64,000 nt of DNA from NCBI RefSeq assembly GCF_003473485.1, contig NC_053044.1, positions 1,252,501 to 1,316,500 on the forward strand, given 5' to 3'. This document shows positions 11,210 through 21,982 of this stretch, one piece after another. The DNA is from Medicago truncatula. Lineage: Eukaryota; Streptophyta; Magnoliopsida; Fabales; Fabaceae. The notes beneath the pieces are model-generated. The model searched no databases. It saw only the letters and a list, made by a program, of their open reading frames with translations, and was not told the DNA's origin. How positions within the stretch are numbered: the first letter of the stretch is position 1; every line of letters begins with the position of its first letter. The position numbers and the translations under genes are program-made.

Positions 11210-14200
11210 TTATTTATCATCTGATTTCAAGTATAATTTATGTTCTCTGGTATAATCAATCACTTCATCCGAGGTAAGGTATTTTATTGATAATCCTCTT
11301 GCAATGCATTCCCTAAAATTAGTAATAAAAACAGACAATAAAATTTAAAAATGTCTCCCTTCTAATAAATCACCATGATTTATGTCTTATAAAGTAAACA
11401 AAACAAGGTGATAGTATTTTTACCTTATTCTTGTTGAGCTGATTTGATTTGGTACAAGTTCATCTACAACTTCAATATTAGCCCAAAAAAAATGTAGTGT
11501 CAAATTTAAATTTGCATAAAAGCATGGAAAAATGCTATGAAATGTAGATTGTAGACAAAGTAAACCATATTTCATAACCAATCACGGCTGAGAAGAATTG
11601 ATCAATTTCAAAGTTTTTTAACCATCAATTTTAATCCTTCAATTTGAAATTCCCATGCCTTTGCACATGTTGCCATGACAAAAAGATCTCATCAGCCTAT
11701 AGTTTGACCTTAATGTGGTCAAAAACAAGAAATTAAAATTTGAAAACTTCCACATTTCACTTGTCAAAAAAAAAAGTCCAAGTTTCGTTTTAACGCATGT
11801 CAGAAGATATGGTAATTCTTGAAAGGTGATGTACCTGATTCTCATTCAGAATATTATCATCAGATATAGTCTTCTCAATATTTTGTCCTTCTCTGCGTAT
11901 GCAGACTACTCCATAATCTCTGCATATACTCTTAACCTAGAGTAAAAACATAAAATGACAAAATTATGGTCCATTTTTTCCACAACCAATGACAAAATTA
12001 TAGTCCATTTTTTTCACAACCAGGGGCAAATCACTTAACGTACAGAAAATAGATATATACTCAATCCATGCTCATATATGTAGGAAGAAGAAAAACATCC
12101 TAACAAATTAACGATGCCGATTCTAACACATCATGACAAAATCAGTTCAATTCGTCTGGTAGAGTTTTTGTTTAGAGAAACAGTAACCTCGGATCTAAAT
12201 ATAAACAATATTTTTGTTTTTTTAAATATAAAAGTTTTATTGCCTTTTTATTAATAAAAAAAATATTAGATTTCTGCATAATGCATAAGTACCTGGTCAG
12301 GAATCCAAAATCCAGGAATTCCAAAGGAATGGAGGAGATCAGAGCCACAAACAAGCATGACCTTCAGAGATTCTACACTAATGAATACAAAAGCAAGTTA
12401 TTTTATTGCTTTTACATCATCATCAGAAACATGTGTAGAAAGAAATCAAAGCTTAGCGCAAAATTTAAATCTAATGAAAGAAACTATGTCTGCATCTTTC
12501 AAACTATCGTCGCATCTTCTGACACTGAACATACGGACCACTTCTGAAGGTTTTAGTACCATACAGAACCAAATACACCAGTCAAGTATGTGCCCCCATA
12601 AAACTAAGAAATTATACAGATAATACTAGGGTCAATAGACCATCTAAAATCAGAGGGAGGAAAATTACACCCTAAAATTAAAACATACATACTACCCCCT
12701 CCCTAAATATATTGAAAAATAATAATCAAGTTCAATATCCAACCAATTATATGCCCTGAAATTACATGTTGTAGAAAAAGATGCAACATAATTAAGAGTA
12801 TGTTAGTAAAGAAATACTCCCTCCGTTCCAAATTATATGTAACTTTAGCAATTTCACATAGATTAAGAAATGCAACTAATGTTGTATAGAAAGGAGTAAT
12901 TGTGAGTTATTTTACAAAAAATATCCTTTATTATTGGTATGGAAAACATAAATTAAAGAATTCGAAAAAGATAAAGTAATAAATAGTAAGGGGCATAATA
13001 GGAAAATAAACGTCAATGATTCCTTGTTATTGTAAAGTGACATATAATTTGAACAAATGAATTTTGGTAGAATGACATATAATTTGGAACGGATGGAGTA
13101 AATAATGCAGTTAAAAATTTGAAAGATGTCTTATAAAAAGGGACAAGGAAATATATCAGGGGGGGTCCTATATTTAAGGATGGATTCAGCGCTAGTCATT
13201 TCAGAAACAAAACATTTATTTAAGGATAGATTCAGTGCTAGTCATTTCAGAAACAAAACATTTATAAAGGAACAACTAATCACAAGAAAGTGATACACCC
13301 CATCTCCTTCAAATGTCATCAATGTGACGAGTATTTCAATATTAAAAAGTGATTAAGAAAGCCGGTGTTTCTTCTTTCCCTGGTTATTAAATTAGGATGG
13401 GGAGGAGGAGCATTCTGAAAAGGAAATTAGACAAATGTGATTTCGTTGAAGACTAGTCTGTTAGACATACCTCTAGATATCAACCCTGTCTCACAAATAG
13501 AAGCGTGGACTCTGAATAGGACAGTCAAAGTGCGTTGATATGTGTTTTGATTTGCCTGTAGTAGTTTATAACCATATAAAAATGAAAGGTAAGAAATCAG
13601 GCCTGACAGATATAGTTATCGTGATACATGTGATATCAAAAGTTCTAAAAAAAAATCAATTGTTTCAATATTGAAGTTTTTTACATGTGAAAAGAATGGA
13701 AAAAAAATGTGCAATCTAGCAGATAGAAAGAGTAATGTACCTCCCATGGATCAACCATTACAAATTCTGAACTTTTGCAGGCCAAATGACATAATTGTAT
13801 TCGATGGTCAGCAGATATTAGATTCTGAATCAACATATAAGTGAAAGTCGATTAGAAAAAAACGGAAGTTGTGCAATTTATAGTATTGCTTGATATAGGC
13901 ACTAGGCAAATAGACTAAAATTATCGTTACATGAATAGTGTTATTAGATATAAAACCAATTGTGTGCTACCACTTAATAACTTATTTTTTGGAATAGTTG
14001 GTTCATGGCGATGGTATCATAGTCTCTATTACCAAGTGGTCTAGAGTTCAATGGATAATGCCTCCATTCTAAATAAAAGTTTGATTACAGGACAAAATTG
14101 GGTGAGTCAATGCTTGTCCATGCTTCAAGTTCAAATGGCTTTTGTGTGAGAACATGTTTTAGATATAAACCATTCATGCACTTTCACCTAATAACCTAAC

Positions 14201-15796
14201 TCTTCTGACAGTTGGTTCATAACATATGACATCTTAGAATTTGGTCTCCTTGTCTAAATGCCTAGCAGAAAAATATAATTTAAGGAATGTTTTAATCCTC
14301 ACAATAGATTGCTCATTGACTCCTATATAACTTCAGTGTTCCACACATGTCAAACATGTATTTTCCCATAATTATTTGCTGTTCTTACAAGTTTTCCGGA
14401 TACAAGTATGGATATGATAGAATAAGGATTACCCTCTTTGTTAGAAAGCTGCATACCTTTTTCTTGTATGCATCATTCACAGGTGACATGTACCCTCCAA
14501 TTACACAGTAGCCTTTGGAATTCAATGCATCTCTTGCAAGCTCTATTGGAAAGAAAGAAAAAAACTGAAAATGAATGAAATTGAATATTGAAGTACTTGG
14601 AAGGCAAAAATCATGGCAATGACATGCCATCAAGTGGTACTTAAGGTAATTAGAAGGAATGTTCTACACGTATATAACTCTCTCCTCTTTACCTTCGTTT
14701 ACACAGTACAAACTCAAAGATCATAACTTAATAAAGTTAGTAATAAATAAAGGAAGTCACCACAGATCCTATGCAAAAATAACTGTCCAATACACCAACT
14801 CTTTAGAACATCGTTGGCAAGCTTATTTTAATAATAATTACTGCATGTTTTTATATCTATATGGTATAATATTGAATTTGGTATATGAAGCCTGCATAGA
14901 GTATATTTTATTAAAGGTCAACATGTGTTTAAGTAACCACTTTCCAGCCGGGAAAAGACTTGGTTGTTGTAAAATGTGTTTAAGCAACAATTTGAGTATT
15001 GAAATTTTCACATACATCTACCTCGAAAACCACTCTAAATGGTAAATGATTATCATGTCATGCATCTATACTTATCCAAAAACAATTTCACTCTTAATAT
15101 TTTTTCACATGATGAATCTGAACTTCTAATTTTCCCCCTTAACTCCAATACTTAAAGGCAGAAAAGTATAAATCTCAAATCATTCAACAATCAATATGAG
15201 GGGTAACCTTGGCGCAACTGGTAAAGTTGTAGTCATGTCACTGAAAGGTCACGGGTTCAAGTCCTGGAAACAGCCTCTTGTGTAAAACAGGGTAAGGCTG
15301 CGTACAATACACCAAATGGCGGGACCCCTTCCCGGACCCTGCATATGCGGGAGCTCTAGTGCACCGGGTTGCCCTTTTTATTCAGCAATCAATATATTGA
15401 AGAATGAACTTAAAAAATCAAAATGCAGTTTCTTTTTTTGTTACAAATGATTAAAATCATTTAGATTTGACTAGCAAAACAGTCATGGATTTACACAAAG
15501 CAAGCTTGAAGAAACGAAAACAAATGAATAAATCAAAGCTTGAAATGAAACTCACCGAACATACGTAAATGCATAAAAGTAGGTGGATTAAAGCTTCCAG
15601 TTGCCACCAGAATGACATATATCTTGCCACTGCAGAAAAACAGTGTTGCATAATTCAAAATAAGTTCAATAAAAAGAAACTTACACAATTACCCAAACTA
15701 AATAATAAAGGAAACATACTCGCTTGTGTTTCCAGGGGAGGGTTCATTATTAATAAGTTGTAAAGCTAATTTATCCAACGGCAACGGAACATCCAT
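11210..15796 (-). CDS. NMNAT: Nicotinamide/nicotinate mononucleotide adenylyltransferase
   Basis: The enzyme joins ATP and NMN or NaMN to make NAD or deamido-NAD, the last common step of NAD synthesis. Nine exons on the minus strand: 15796-15720, 15629-15556, 14542-14457, 13824-13741, 13555-13471, 12372-12293, 11936-11835, 11482-11424 and 11312-11210; phases agree and the product is 249 residues (Arabidopsis protein about 238). The nucleotidyltransferase signature GSFNPPTFMHLRMF is at residues 37-50, CVIGGYMSPVNDAYKKK follows, DPWE is near residue 107, VCGSDLLHSF lies before WIPDQ, and the C-terminal ISSTRIR motif is at 210-216. All borders are GT-AG except the acceptor of exon 8, which reads TTTTGG|GCT instead of AG. 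Before the ATG, TTTCAG|GTTATGG implies a 5' UTR intron; a candidate leader exon lies at 17060-17220. Introns hold an Au SINE (15198-15379) and a MITE (12817-13098). Confidence 0.92.
12817..13098. mobile_element. Stowaway-like MITE in an NMNAT intron
   Basis: The terminal inverted repeats begin CTCCCTCCGTTCCAAATTAT (left) and CTCCATCCGTTCCAAATTAT (right, reverse complement), continuing in ATGT/ATGTCA. The element is 282 bp and is bordered by TA at 12815-12816 and 13099-13100, the target used by Tc1/mariner-type MITEs. It sits in the intron between exons 5 and 6 of the NMNAT gene. No coding sequence. Confidence 0.85.
13938..14240. repeat. Diverged direct repeat in an NMNAT intron
   Basis: Two related blocks start TTAGATATAAAACCAATTGTG (13946) and TTAGATATAAACCATTCATG (14159). 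Each continues through CACTTAATAACTTA / CACCTAATAACCTA and TTGGTTCAT. They look like pieces of one dispersed legume repeat of unknown class. No coding sequence is seen. Confidence 0.45.
15198..15379 (+). mobile_element. Au-type SINE with target-site duplication
   Basis: This is a near full-length copy of the plant Au SINE. It starts GAGGGGTAACCTTGGCGCAA (pol III box A), has box B in GGTCACGGGTTCAAGTCC, then GGGTAAGGCTGCGTACAAT, CCCGGACCCTGC and GTGCACCGGGTTGCCCTTTT at the 3' end. It is flanked by ATTCAACAATCAATAT (15182-15197) and ATTCAGCAATCAATAT (15380-15395), a 16-bp duplication with one mismatch. It lies in an intron of NMNAT, antisense to the gene. The single difference in the duplication suggests moderate age. 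Confidence 0.9.
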
Positions 15797-15847
15797 AACC
15801 TGAAATCATTAGAAACACAAGCAAACATTAAGATCTCAATCTCAACA

Positions 15848-15848
<1 letters not shown>

Positions 15849-15880
<32 letters not shown>
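15849..15880 (+). repeat. Poly(A) run of 32
   Basis: An uninterrupted run of 32 A lies in the presumed 5' UTR intron of NMNAT. The following 200 bp (15893-16110) contain repeated (C)AGCTTAT(G/A)A / TTATAAG motifs in both orientations, similar to common plant hAT-type MITEs, though I could not fix the ends. Confidence 0.6.
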
Positions 15881-15882
<2 letters not shown>

Positions 15883-16189
15883 CAATGTATTATAAGTCAA
15901 ACTATTTGGAAGAGCTTACGGAAACAGCTTATGACATGTCCATAAGTTGTTTTCATCTTACTTTCATAAGTTCTCAAGGATAGCTTATGAAAACAGCTTA
16001 TAACTTACATGAAAACAATTTAACTTCATTTTCTTTTGTTATAAAATAAGCACTTATATGATAAGTGTTTACGCTATAAGCACCTAAGTACAGGACATAA
16101 TATATTTTGTGACAATCACTGTGAAAGTGAATGAAAGTAGGAAAGATGATTATAATTGAATAATGATAGAGTAATATTTAGATGACTGT

Positions 16190-17225
16190 GAAAGTGTTAA
16201 GCAAGAAATTGATAGATACCCACCGCCGCTGCAAATCTAAGAGAGAAGGAAGGGTTCTGAAAAAAGAAGAAGAAAACGCGGTTAAGAAAATGCGAGGTGG
16301 AATCACCCGAATCGCGTTTCTGCTCAATGAATTCTGCTTTTGCCCAAAACCGTGCATGTCGCTGAAGCTAGAATTCGTGTATATTACTTTTAATTTTTAA
16401 ATGAATTTGTGAACCAATAATAATATTTTACTAATTTTATACGATTATACTAAATTTAATTATTCAACATAAGTTTAACAGGATTCAAAAAAATGTTTTT
16501 TATTTTTGGTAGATAGACGAAAAGCCATTATAAACTAACACACACAAGTAGAGGTACCGAGGTTCGAACCCCGATCATGGCATCCGGCCTAACAATTTCG
16601 GCATTTTACCAGTTGAGCTAAGATAATCTTAAATGAGAATGAGATGTCTAATTTTAACTATAATTAAAAGGATAATTGTTCTTTACATATCCAAAATCAA
16701 TTTTATTTCAAACTATGGAAACAACATTAACTCATAAGAAACAAGGCATTTATTTTCTTCATAGTTAGGTTCTTATCTCATTCACAATTATCCAGAAACC
16801 ATACATTCCAAAAAATCACCAAATTTTTTTAGTAAACCAAAGGTACCCTCCAAATGCAACTACAGAGACTAATCCACTCGAGGTATTTGAGATCAAATTA
16901 AGGGGTTGATCTATCACAAATTTAACACATAAACAGTTTATATACTAATGGGCCCATGATCAAAACATGAGAAGATGCACTGTTTTTTCTAAAATGAAAA
17001 TCCACACAGAACATTTTACAAACATCTTATATGCACAAAAAAGAGTGGGAAATGTTGGAACGCTCACCTTGAAGAAAGTAGGAAAAAAATGTGAAATGAT
17101 TCAGTGTTGAGAGAGGGAATGATGGTGGGCGAGAGCTGTGAAGGAGAAGTGGAGATGATGGACTGAGAACAAAGCTGAAGGTGTCGTGGCGAAAGAGAAG
17201 AGCGAAGGTGGAATTTTTTACAAAG
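16190..17225 (-). promoter_or_regulatory. Probable 5' leader and promoter region of NMNAT
   Basis: Two candidate leader exons exist on the minus strand. One at about 17225-17065 is pyrimidine-rich (CTTCTCCTTCACAGCTCTCG) and ends in TTCTTCAAG|GTGAGC, an excellent donor. The other, at about 16259-16220, lies between TTTTTTCAG and GGTGG|GTATCT. Either could splice to TTTCAG|GTTATGG just upstream of the NMNAT start codon at 15796. No reading frame of note is present. The assignment is inferred from splice signals and position. Confidence 0.4.
16506..16628 (-). mobile_element. tRNA-derived SINE, family B
   Basis: The reverse complement reads TTAGCTCAACTGGTAAAATG (box A), GCCGGATGCCATGATCGGGG and GTTCGAACCCCGGTACCTC (box B), then GTTTATAATGGC and TTTCGTCTATCTACC before an A/T tail. 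The same family is at 40357-40479 and, much decayed, at 63163-63282. The 3' part beyond box B and the tail show it is a SINE and not a tRNA gene; there is no cloverleaf acceptor stem. Confidence 0.8.
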
Positions 17226-17229
17226 GTTT

Positions 17230-18895
17230 TTGGTAACTACCAAAAAAGGTTTAATTATGTTTTAGTCTCGCAAATATATATGTTTTTTTATTCTGTTTTT
17301 AGTTCTTCAAAATATATCATATTTTGTTTTTTTGTCCTTGATATTTTGTTTTAACTTTTGTAAAATTTATTCTTTTTGAAATTGGTTGAATGATATGTAA
17401 TATGTTATGGATTAATGAGTTGCGATTTGTGTTCTTAGATTTGAGAGGTCTTAGGTCTAAGTTTCGTTAATGAATTTGAACGAGGTAAATATAAAATATA
17501 TTTGTAAGCGTTCTTTTTTATTTTGGACTGAGACGTCATCTCCTCACCCTAAATTTATGTAATAAAAAAAAATTACATCAAAATACGCATGTACAAAACT
17601 TTCGTCTGTTCCAAATTATAAATAAAAAATATCAAATTTTACTGTATTTAATTATGTTGATTCAAAAAATCATTTATTACACGATTTTTTTTATTTATTC
17701 TCACAAAATTAAATAAAAAATACATTCAATTTGTTTTTCCTTTCATTTTCTCCGCAACCATTTTAGTTTTATTTATTCTCATGAAATTAAATTCAAAATA
17801 CATTCATATTTATTTTACTTTTAAAACCAAATCAAACCAACTCATTACACCCTATCAAGTCTACCCTCTAAAGTCTATTTTACTTAGGAGTAAAGTTAAA
17901 TTTTATATATCTCAAGTTAGAATAAATTCTACTTCAAAATATCCAAACACATCAATCAATTATGCACCACTAAAATTATTTTTATATCTACCAAAAGTTG
18001 AACATAGATTGAGTTGAGTAGGTGTTGTGTATAAATGTATTACGAGAATATGACATTGACCCTCATTCTGGTCTTACTCTTTGCTTATTCACAACATTCC
18101 ATTGTTCCATGAGGTTATCTTGTGTTCAATCTAATATGCATTTAAGCAGCACGTTCTTTAATACAAATTTTCAGACAGATTACTTAGATAAACTCGTGTT
18201 GGTCCACACTTTTTTTTTTTTTTTTAGAAAAAATAAATTATGTAACTTTGACGCAAAAATCATTGATTGAATCTGTACTGCAAAGCTGATATGACAACCT
18301 GAAATGAACAAATACCCAAACGAAACAAAAAAGACAAACAAAGCCGCACAAAGACGACGAACAAAACAACATCGCACTAAGACGACAAAATCACTTATTT
18401 CAACAAAAGGGAAAGAGAAAAACGAGTTAGAGGGGTGATTTTGAATCAAAAATTGATCCTAAATCACCCCTCTTTGATAGGTGAAGGAGAAGAAATTAGA
18501 GTTTTGACGATGGTTCACAAGAAAGAAGGGAAGAGAGACTAGTATGGTTTATCATTCGATGAACTTCATTTATGATTTATTTTTGCTTTCATTACCTGTT
18601 TGGTGGGATCCATTCCACATGATTTTTTCCTCATAAGAGAGTGGTGAAAGAAAAAATGTTGTTGCTAACTTTTCTGTTCTTTGATTTTTCATATGTGTTG
18701 TACTTTGTAGCTATTCTTGCCACGAATGGCTAAAGCTTGTACTATTCAATAAGATAGGAATATGAATTATGGGTCAACAATAAGGGGTTGGTGGCACCTG
18801 TTAAAAATGATACTCATCAAAGGACCAACTTGAAAATCTTTGATTTCGTTGACACTGACCCAAGCAAATGCAATTAGTATTACGACTATTACAAA
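17230..18895. other. Intergenic repeat-rich sequence
   Basis: The left part (17240-17350) resembles the end of a dispersed legume element (GGTTTAATTATGTTTTAGTC). Bases 18429-18473 can fold into a hairpin: AGAGGGGTGATTT pairs with AAATCACCCCTCT around an 18-19 base loop. No supported gene is present; the open frames are AT-rich and featureless. Confidence 0.35.
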
Positions 18896-18899
18896 CAAA

Positions 18900-19118
18900 T
18901 TTGGCCATCACAAATAAAAGTGGTTTCAGCGTTTTCAAAAACTTATTGAGATACATTCAAAGGTGAAAATTTGTCACTTATATGGTGAAGCAAATACTTG
19001 TGTTCATGCTTTAGCTAATAGGGAATGTGATTCTCATAATGTTTGTGCAGTTTATGATGATACATGTTTGTTACAGCTTAAGCAAATGCTCGCTGGTGTT
19101 ATTAGGGAGCTTTATTAA
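18900..19118 (+). pseudogene. RNase H-like C-terminal scrap of a LINE-type polyprotein
   Basis: One frame ending at TAA 19118 reads QKLIEIHSKVKICHLYGEAN, then TCVHALANRECDSH and a tail ending GVIRELY. This matches the C-terminal RNase H (RVT_3) segment of plant non-LTR polyproteins, which typically reads (I/V)xHxYREAN-x-CADALAN. Conserved Asp is replaced in the CADALAN motif (CVHALAN). Only about 70 residues survive and the RT part is absent. Confidence 0.55.
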
Positions 19119-19119
19119 C

Positions 19120-20045
19120 TCCTACGTAATTGTTTCTAGTTTAGGCTTAGGATCTTTTTTATTGCGAATCGAATAAACATAGGAGGTTACTAAGGACGTT
19201 CAGAAAAGCTACGACCAAGTGGTCATCGAATTTGGAGGCTCTACATACAATCATGTTATATCCCATATTAGCAACAATGGCTTTAATTTGCTAAACCTTT
19301 TTTTGTCTACATGGGGGATTTATGAGGATTCTGATAGGATTTGAGACTTAACAGCTCAATCCAATGATTAAGCAAATTATGCTGTTCATTGGGGGGTAAT
19401 GGCCAATTTCCCAGTCTATTTGGCATTTTTCACCCATAATGATAAAGGTTGCATACCATCCTCTATAATGATCATTGTTGAGTTTGTATAAAAGAAAAGA
19501 CGATCATTGTTGGGTAGTCATTAATAATATCGAATAGTAATAAAATGCCAAATAGACAAAAAAAAGGGAGCAAACTTTGCTCATAACAATAAACATTCAT
19601 ATATAGATACATGCAAAAAATAGTCTGTAATCTTTACTGTCCCCCACTGCTACTCACTTTTACATAACAAAAACTGAATCCAAGTATAACTCAGTATGCT
19701 CAACAGTGTATATCCTTGAGAAAACATTGGCAGCAAAAATCTTAATTAAACCAAGAACGTAGTTAGTAACTGAAACTTTGCTATTCACCAGACTTGTTAG
19801 CATCAAATTAAGGAAGGCTAAATTTGGGAACACTTTGTCATCACTTCTTTTGTAGTGGATCGTAAGGAGGTGGACAAAGTATCTTGGCAAGGAAGAAGCC
19901 ATTAAATTGATGATATGGAACAACAGTGAACCGAGTTATAGCTTAAGGCTAGTAAATGCTTCTTCCATTTTCTTGTGCCTTCCCCCAAAGTAGCATTTTA
20001 ACACAAACAACAAAGAACTTAAGCTATGTTTTTTTCGTCTAATTT
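19120..20045. other. Intergenic sequence without a supported gene
   Basis: AT-rich sequence with several short open frames on both strands. None shows a motif, splice-supported structure or family resemblance that I recognise. Confidence 0.3.
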
Positions 20046-20570
20046 CAGAGCAAATCGGGCAAAGGGTTTTTCAAGAGATGACCTTGTGACAGAGCTTAAT
20101 GCATTGAAGGTGCTACCACTTCCATGACTACATGTTGCATTATCTTCTGCTTATAATAGTTTGTTTTTTCCCCCAATATATTAATTAAATAAAAATATTT
20201 GAAGCTGTGCCTTTATTTCCCTTAAAACGTAAGAGATTCTTATGTGAATAGGATTTTCTCTTGTAAAATGCATCCCACATTCTCCATTCCAGGTCTGATA
20301 GTTTCTATTGTGGATCCTCAACCTGGTGAAACTATTGTTGATTGTTGTGTCCTAAGAGTTTTTTGACGAAGAAATCATGGCAGAAGCAACTCGCTACATG
20401 GAAAGACCCTCTACATGGCCGCTCATTTAAGTGGACAAGGTATTAATTGGTCGGAATATATTTATTAAAATCATGTTGGTCCTTCTTTTGAATTGTCTTG
20501 TCAGACAGTATTTTTGCTCTGCAACGGTCTAACTCGCTGAAAGAGGCTGCGAGCGAGTTGCTTCTGCCAT
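20046..20570 (+). pseudogene. Relic of an RsmB/NSUN-type (NOL1/NOP2/Sun) rRNA cytosine methyltransferase
   Basis: Intact members carry an N-terminal NusB-like domain and a SAM-dependent m5C methyltransferase domain and act on ribosomal RNA. Here only exon scraps remain. TTTCAG at 20045 leads into ANRAKGFSRDDLVTELNALK, ending at a GTGCTA donor. A second scrap after CCATTCCAG (20293) reads GLIVSIVDPQPGETIVDCC. After an insertion it resumes as GKTLYMAAHLSGQG (20399-20440), and KEAA near 20540 may continue it. The family reads DxCAAPGGKT; the AAPG of this SAM-binding motif is replaced by 48 foreign bases (20348-20395). No catalytic Cys region is present. The best match I recall is the plant NusB/Sun protein (At3g13180-like). 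Confidence 0.7.
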
Positions 20571-20574
20571 GATT

Positions 20575-21980
20575 TCTGTCTCTACAAATCCTAATTAAGC
20601 ATTTGCCTTCGGTGTGATACCTCACTTCCAAGAGAAGGTTTATAGATATGATGAGATTGCAAACAAGTCCTCTTTCAACAGGGGCTTCCAGAGGATGATG
20701 AGTTAGTGATCCTCAAAGTAAATTCATATACACTTGTGTTTATGGGAAAAATTACCATTCTGCAGCTTCAACAAATTCCTTGAAGTGTATATTATTGGAT
20801 GTCAATGATAGATATGTATAAGGGACATATTACTGGAGTAATAGAGTTTGTTAATGACAATTAATATGAGACACTAGGATCTTGTATTTCAAGGTCAGTC
20901 TGTTATCATTGTCAATACAAGAAACTGCTTAGCAAAATTTGATTCTTAATGTAAGTTAAAAATGACACTAGTTATAGGTTGTAACTAAATGACTGGTGTT
21001 GAATTTTAATTATTTTTAAATTAGTCAGTACACAATGTATTTTTAAAGGAAAATGTTAACGAGTGCCTCCATTTTTAAATTAGCCTATGTAAGTTTTTCA
21101 TCTATAAAAAATTATCGAATTTTGCTTTAATATGCTTAATATAATCTCGTAAAAAATTCGTATTATTAGTGTTTTCTTCGTTCTGCTTTTCTGTTTTGGA
21201 TTGGCAGCTTTGTTCCTGACTTCTATGGATGTTTTGTCTGTCTTAATATAACATCGTGATTTGTGACAAGGTTTTTTCTTTCGTGGCTGCTATCTTTGTG
21301 GTGTGTCTGTCTGACTGGTGTTGATATTTTTTTTAATTAGCTTATTTAGTTGTAATAAAATAAACTCTCCGATTCATTCCATAAATATTGTCTAATTGGT
21401 ATTTCATGAATATTGATATATAGAGGTTGAAGTTGGAACTTCGGATCTCCATTTCTTCATACTTACGGTATGTGGACTAGCCACTAACCAACTTGACGAA
21501 GAAAAAAAAAATTAGTATAAAAATAATTTGAGTTGGACTCTTTTTCTCTTTCTAATTACTAGAATTAGAGATGCGCCGTAAAAAAATTATCATCTTTAAT
21601 TGATTTTTGACGGTTGGTTCAAAAAAATATTTTATTGTATGTGTACGATGTTTTTATCATCGTTTAACAATGAATAATCTTCGTCAAAAAACTCTTAGGA
21701 CATACAAGATAAGTCAGACAAAAATCAAAGATCTAACTATATGCTTAGGAGTTTTAGTCTTTTACCATTCAAATCAATTCATCATTGATAAAAAAAACAA
21801 AAAAAAAATTGTTTTTTTTTAATACCGGGTAGAACTAACAAGAACTCAATGTATAGAAAATTGTGTTCATAGGCCACTTTTATTGAAACAAACTTTAACT
21901 AACTATTCCCGCTTCAACACACTTCTTCTTCATTCTTCCATTCCCATTTCTTGTTTCTTCTTCTTGAAGCAACCGCCACA
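20575..21980. other. Intergenic sequence and lectin kinase promoter region
   Basis: I find no gene. Two 25-base segments here (20552-20576 and 21678-21702) are inverted copies of adjoining pieces in the methyltransferase relic. The last 150 bp before 21983 form the pyrimidine-rich leader of the lectin kinase. Confidence 0.35.
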
Positions 21981-21982
21981 TA

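Noticed and set aside
16560-16622. tRNA gene on the minus strand, and a similar one at 40357-40430
   Set aside because: Box A and box B are present, but there is no acceptor stem or anticodon arm, and both copies share a 3' body and A tail. They are SINEs.
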